A stretch of 7,400 bases of DNA from positions 1 to 7,400 of the forward strand of contig CACZPC010000108.1 of the NCBI GenBank assembly GCA_902782985.1, in the 5' to 3' direction. Of the stretch, positions 5,424 through 7,400 are shown one piece after another; the first letter of the stretch is position 1; each line of letters opens with the position of its first letter. The position numbers and the translations under genes are program-made. The notes beneath the pieces are model-generated. The model did no database searches. It had not been told where the DNA came from and saw nothing but the letters and a program-made list of their open reading frames with translations. The DNA comes from Oscillospiraceae bacterium (GTDB lineage Bacteria; Bacillota; Clostridia; Saccharofermentanales; Saccharofermentanaceae).

Positions 5424-7195
5424 TATGCTTCTCCTCCTTTCTTAAGTGCACCGAACTTGCAGACATTTACGCAGAGTCCGCAGTTATTACATGATTCCGT
5501 ATCGACTACAGGCATGTGATCGTCACCGATAACAAGAGCGGGACACATGATCCTGGCACAGGCACCGCACTTCTTACACTTCTCGTAATCAACCTCTACA
5601 TTGATACCCCTTACCGCCTTACCGGTCGGGATAAGAGCACAAGGTCTTCTGACGATGACTACCGATACGGTCTCACGGGCAAGCTCTTCCTTAATGACCT
5701 TCTCAGTCTCTGCCATATCCACAGGATCTACGACACGGATCGCTTCAGGGAGAACACCTACGCTCTCGCAAAGCATTTCGAGACTGACCTGAGGTGCCTT
5801 CTCAAGTCTGATATTAAGACCGGTGGAAGGATTCTGCTGATGACCGGTCATACCTGTGATCGAATTATCAAGTATGATAAGCGTCATCGAGCTCTCATTA
5901 TATACGGCATTCATAAGATTAGTGATACCGGAATGAAGGAATGTGGAATCACCTATAACACCAACGGTATTACGCGAATCCGCTCCGTCAGTCGCCTTAT
6001 CCACACCGTGAGCCATTCCAACTGATGCACCCATACAGATTACAGCATCTACTGCCTGCATGGGAGGCAGAGCACCGAGCGTATAACATCCGATATCGCC
6101 CATAACATTTACTCCGAGCTTATGGAGCACGAGGAAAAGTCCCTTATGAGGACAACCGGCGCAAAGTACCGGAGGACGTCCGGGAGCAACCGGAAGCTCC
6201 ATAACATCGAATGCGGGTACAGGAAGAGGTCTGTCTGTAAGAGCTTTCTGTACAAGTCTCGTAGTATATTCACCAAGAAGCGTAAAAAGCTCCTTGCCTT
6301 CACACTTAACGCCCAATGCCTTGATCTCCGTCTCGAGGAAAGGATCAAGCTCCTCTACTACAACGAGTCTGTCGACCTTGGAAGCAAAATCCCTGATCGT
6401 CCTCTCAGGAAGAGGCCATACCATGCCGAGCTTTAAAACGCTGGCATTGGGAACTGCATCACGAACATACTGATAAGCTGCACCGGAAGTGATGATACCG
6501 ATCTTCTTATCTCTTATCTCGATCTTATGCATACCGACATTAAGATCGTCGTCGCAATCATGGATGATCTTGCGTGTTCTTTCCTCTACTACAACATGCT
6601 TGCCGATGGCATTGGCAGGCATCATGACATACTTCTTGGAATCCTTAACATAAGGCTTGACTTCAATAGGTGCAGGCTCACCGAGGTGAACGATGCTCCT
6701 GGAGTGAGAGACTCTTGTATGAAGTCTTAAGATAACAGGAGTATCGTACTTTTCAGAAAGCTCGAAAGCATATCTGGCAAATTCCTTGCACTCCATGGAA
6801 TCTGAAGGCTCGAGCATCGGAACCTTGGATGCTCTCGCATAATTACGTGAATCCTGCTCATTCTGAGATGAATGCATTCCGGGATCGTCAGCTACGCAGA
6901 AAACAAGTCCGCCGTTGACTCCCGAATAAGATACGGTAAAAAGAGGGTCAGCACAGACATTCATACCGACATGCTTCATACATGTCATGGCACGTGCACC
7001 TCTGATGGAAGCACCGATAGCAGCCTCAGCTCCTACCTTCTCATTAGGTGCCCATTCACAAGCTATCTCTTTATATTTGGCGATGGTCTCGGTTATCTCC
7101 GTACTGGGAGTACCGGGATATGAAGAAACGAACTTGACGCCCGCTTCAAAAGCTCCTCTGGCAACAGCTTCGTTGCCCAGCATAATCTCTTTCAT
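5423..7195 (-). CDS. iorA: Indolepyruvate:ferredoxin oxidoreductase, alpha subunit (TPP- and Fe-S-binding)
   Basis: A 590-residue subunit, close to the usual IorA length of about 580 to 650. The N-terminal pyrimidine-binding domain (about 1-170) has SSYPGTPSTEI (24-34) and WAPNEKVGAEAA with the Glu expected to activate thiamine diphosphate. A transketolase-C-like domain (about 185-320) follows. The TPP pyrophosphate-binding domain (about 340-525) begins with the family motif CAGCPHKG (345-352) and has GDIGCYTLG, then GDSTFLHSGI (415-424) and LDNSITGMTG. The C-terminal ferredoxin domain has two cluster motifs: Cys540, 543, 546, 551 and Cys569, 572, 575, 579. The enzyme is cytosolic, oxygen-sensitive and anaerobic. 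The ATG is preceded by AAAGGAG (7204-7210) with 8-base spacing. It is the first gene of the operon; no phenylacetate-CoA ligase gene, a frequent partner in other genomes, is in the window. The call is firm for the IOR family; which aryl-pyruvate is preferred is unknown. Confidence 0.96.
   Translation of the reverse strand: MKEIMLGNEAVARGAFEAGVKFVSSYPGTPSTEITETIAKYKEIACEWAPNEKVGAEAAIGASIRGARAMTCMKHVGMNVCADPLFTVSYSGVNGGLVFCVADDPGMHSSQNEQDSRNYARASKVPMLEPSDSMECKEFARYAFELSEKYDTPVILRLHTRVSHSRSIVHLGEPAPIEVKPYVKDSKKYVMMPANAIGKHVVVEERTRKIIHDCDDDLNVGMHKIEIRDKKIGIITSGAAYQYVRDAVPNASVLKLGMVWPLPERTIRDFASKVDRLVVVEELDPFLETEIKALGVKCEGKELFTLLGEYTTRLVQKALTDRPLPVPAFDVMELPVAPGRPPVLCAGCPHKGLFLVLHKLGVNVMGDIGCYTLGALPPMQAVDAVICMGASVGMAHGVDKATDGADSRNTVGVIGDSTFLHSGITNLMNAVYNESSMTLIILDNSITGMTGHQQNPSTGLNIRLEKAPQVSLEMLCESVGVLPEAIRVVDPVDMAETEKVIKEELARETVSVVIVRRPCALIPTGKAVRGINVEVDYEKCKKCGACARIMCPALVIGDDHMPVVDTESCNNCGLCVNVCKFGALKKGGEA
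5433..5439 (-). promoter_or_regulatory. Strong ribosome binding site of iorB inside the iorA 3' end
   Basis: AAGGAGG on the minus strand stands 9 bases before the iorB ATG (5421-5423) and lies within the last codons of iorA. Combined with the TAATG stop-start overlap at 5421-5425, it indicates translational coupling or re-initiation. Confidence 0.85.
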
Positions 7196-7229
7196 GATAT
7201 AAACTCCTTTGCCTTACACAACAAAAGTA

Positions 7230-7238
7230 ATTATATCA
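7230..7238 (-). promoter_or_regulatory. Extended -10 promoter of the iorAB operon
   Basis: On the minus strand the sequence reads TGATATAAT, that is, a TG-n extension plus a perfect TATAAT (7230-7235), placing the transcript start at about 7223 and giving a leader of roughly 28 bases. No recognisable -35 is found 16 to 18 bases upstream, which is acceptable for an extended -10 promoter. The leader is too short for a riboswitch or T-box. Confidence 0.65.
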
Positions 7239-7259
7239 CAGAATATTTTTAAATACCGC

Positions 7260-7288
7260 TTGACACACCATTCTTTCATCAGTATAAT
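7260..7288 (+). promoter_or_regulatory. Perfect consensus housekeeping promoter of the leucine tRNA gene
   Basis: TTGACA (7260-7265) and TATAAT (7283-7288) are separated by exactly 17 bases, matching the vegetative sigma factor consensus at all twelve positions. Upstream is an A/T-rich stretch (7241-7255) that may act as an UP element. The predicted start is about 7295, some 19 bases before the mature tRNA 5' end. This strength is typical of stable RNA genes. Confidence 0.92.
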
Positions 7289-7313
7289 CATTCATGCTTA
7301 ACAACTAAGTCAC

Positions 7314-7400
7314 GCGGACTTGTTGGAATTGGCAGACAAGCAAGACTAAGGATCTTGTGCTAGCAATGGCGTATGGGTTCAAGTCCCATAGTCCGCACCA
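7314..7400 (+). tRNA. tRNA-Leu, anticodon AAG
   Basis: A full class II tRNA folds by hand. The acceptor stem GCGGACT (7314-7320) pairs perfectly with AGTCCGC (7390-7396), the discriminator is A at 7397 as leucine tRNAs require, and CCA is encoded at 7398-7400. The D-stem TTG/CAA has GG in the loop. The anticodon stem CAAGA/TCTTG (7341-7345 with 7353-7357) encloses the seven-base loop CTAAGGA, giving anticodon AAG (7348-7350). The long variable arm has stem GCTA/TGGC with a GCAA loop (7359-7370), and the T-arm is ATGGG-TTCAAGT-CCCAT (7373-7389). It reads the CUU leucine codon, and also CUC and CUA if A34 is converted to inosine. The unusual point is A at anticodon position 34. Confidence 0.97.

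Noticed and set aside
5516..6025. A 169-codon open frame on the plus strand, antisense to iorA.
   Set aside because: It lies wholly inside the conserved ferredoxin and TPP domains of iorA. It has no ribosome site and its product has no recognisable motif, so it is a shadow frame. The same applies to plus-strand frames at 6122-6436, 6872-7123 and 4419-4688.
7196..7313. Riboswitch, T-box or operator in the ior-tRNA intergenic region.
   Set aside because: The ior leader is only about 28 bases, and the rest of the gap is filled by the two promoters; I see no extended conserved structure or clear inverted repeat.

Overview
The window looks like ordinary chromosome of an anaerobic, low-to-moderate GC Gram-positive bacterium of class Clostridia. 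Three things point there: a secreted glucosaminidase carrying clostridial hydrophobic (ChW) repeats, an oxygen-sensitive ferredoxin-dependent 2-oxoacid oxidoreductase (IorAB), and an OGG1-type DNA glycosylase of the kind found in clostridia. Family and genus cannot be fixed from the sequence alone. There is no mobile element, CRISPR array, prophage or restriction/defence gene.

Layout, left to right. Positions 1-34 form a hairpin terminator. It closes a minus-strand gene (56-2095) for an exported wall hydrolase with six ChW repeats, arranged as two co-linear triplets, ahead of a GH73-like catalytic region. Next comes minus-strand metF (2182-3042, methylenetetrahydrofolate reductase). A 77-base gap containing the palindrome TATAATTATA separates metF from a divergent plus-strand OGG1-type glycosylase gene (3120-3971). 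That gene converges with, and overlaps by 12 bases, a minus-strand Cof-type HAD phosphatase gene (3960-4784).

Upstream of the HAD gene on the minus strand lies the iorA-iorB pair (7195 down to 4824). The two genes are fused through a TAATG overlap and closed by a strong intrinsic terminator whose loop contains the iorB stop codon. The ior genes have an extended -10 promoter (7230-7238). It lies back to back with a perfect TTGACA-17-TATAAT promoter (7260-7288) that drives a plus-strand tRNA-Leu with anticodon AAG (7314-7400). The window ends exactly at that tRNA's encoded CCA.

The genes do not form one pathway. IorA and IorB make one enzyme, which oxidises aryl-pyruvates from aromatic amino-acid breakdown to aryl-acetyl-CoA and reduces ferredoxin. 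MetF serves one-carbon and methionine metabolism, the glycosylase repairs oxidised guanine, the HAD protein is a general phosphatase, and the wall hydrolase acts outside the cell. I found no convincing undescribed system. The points most worth a second look are the A34 leucine tRNA matched by CTC/CTT-rich coding, the altered opposite-base residues in the glycosylase, the exact three-repeat block duplication in the wall hydrolase, and the stop-in-loop terminator that separates the HAD gene from the ior operon.
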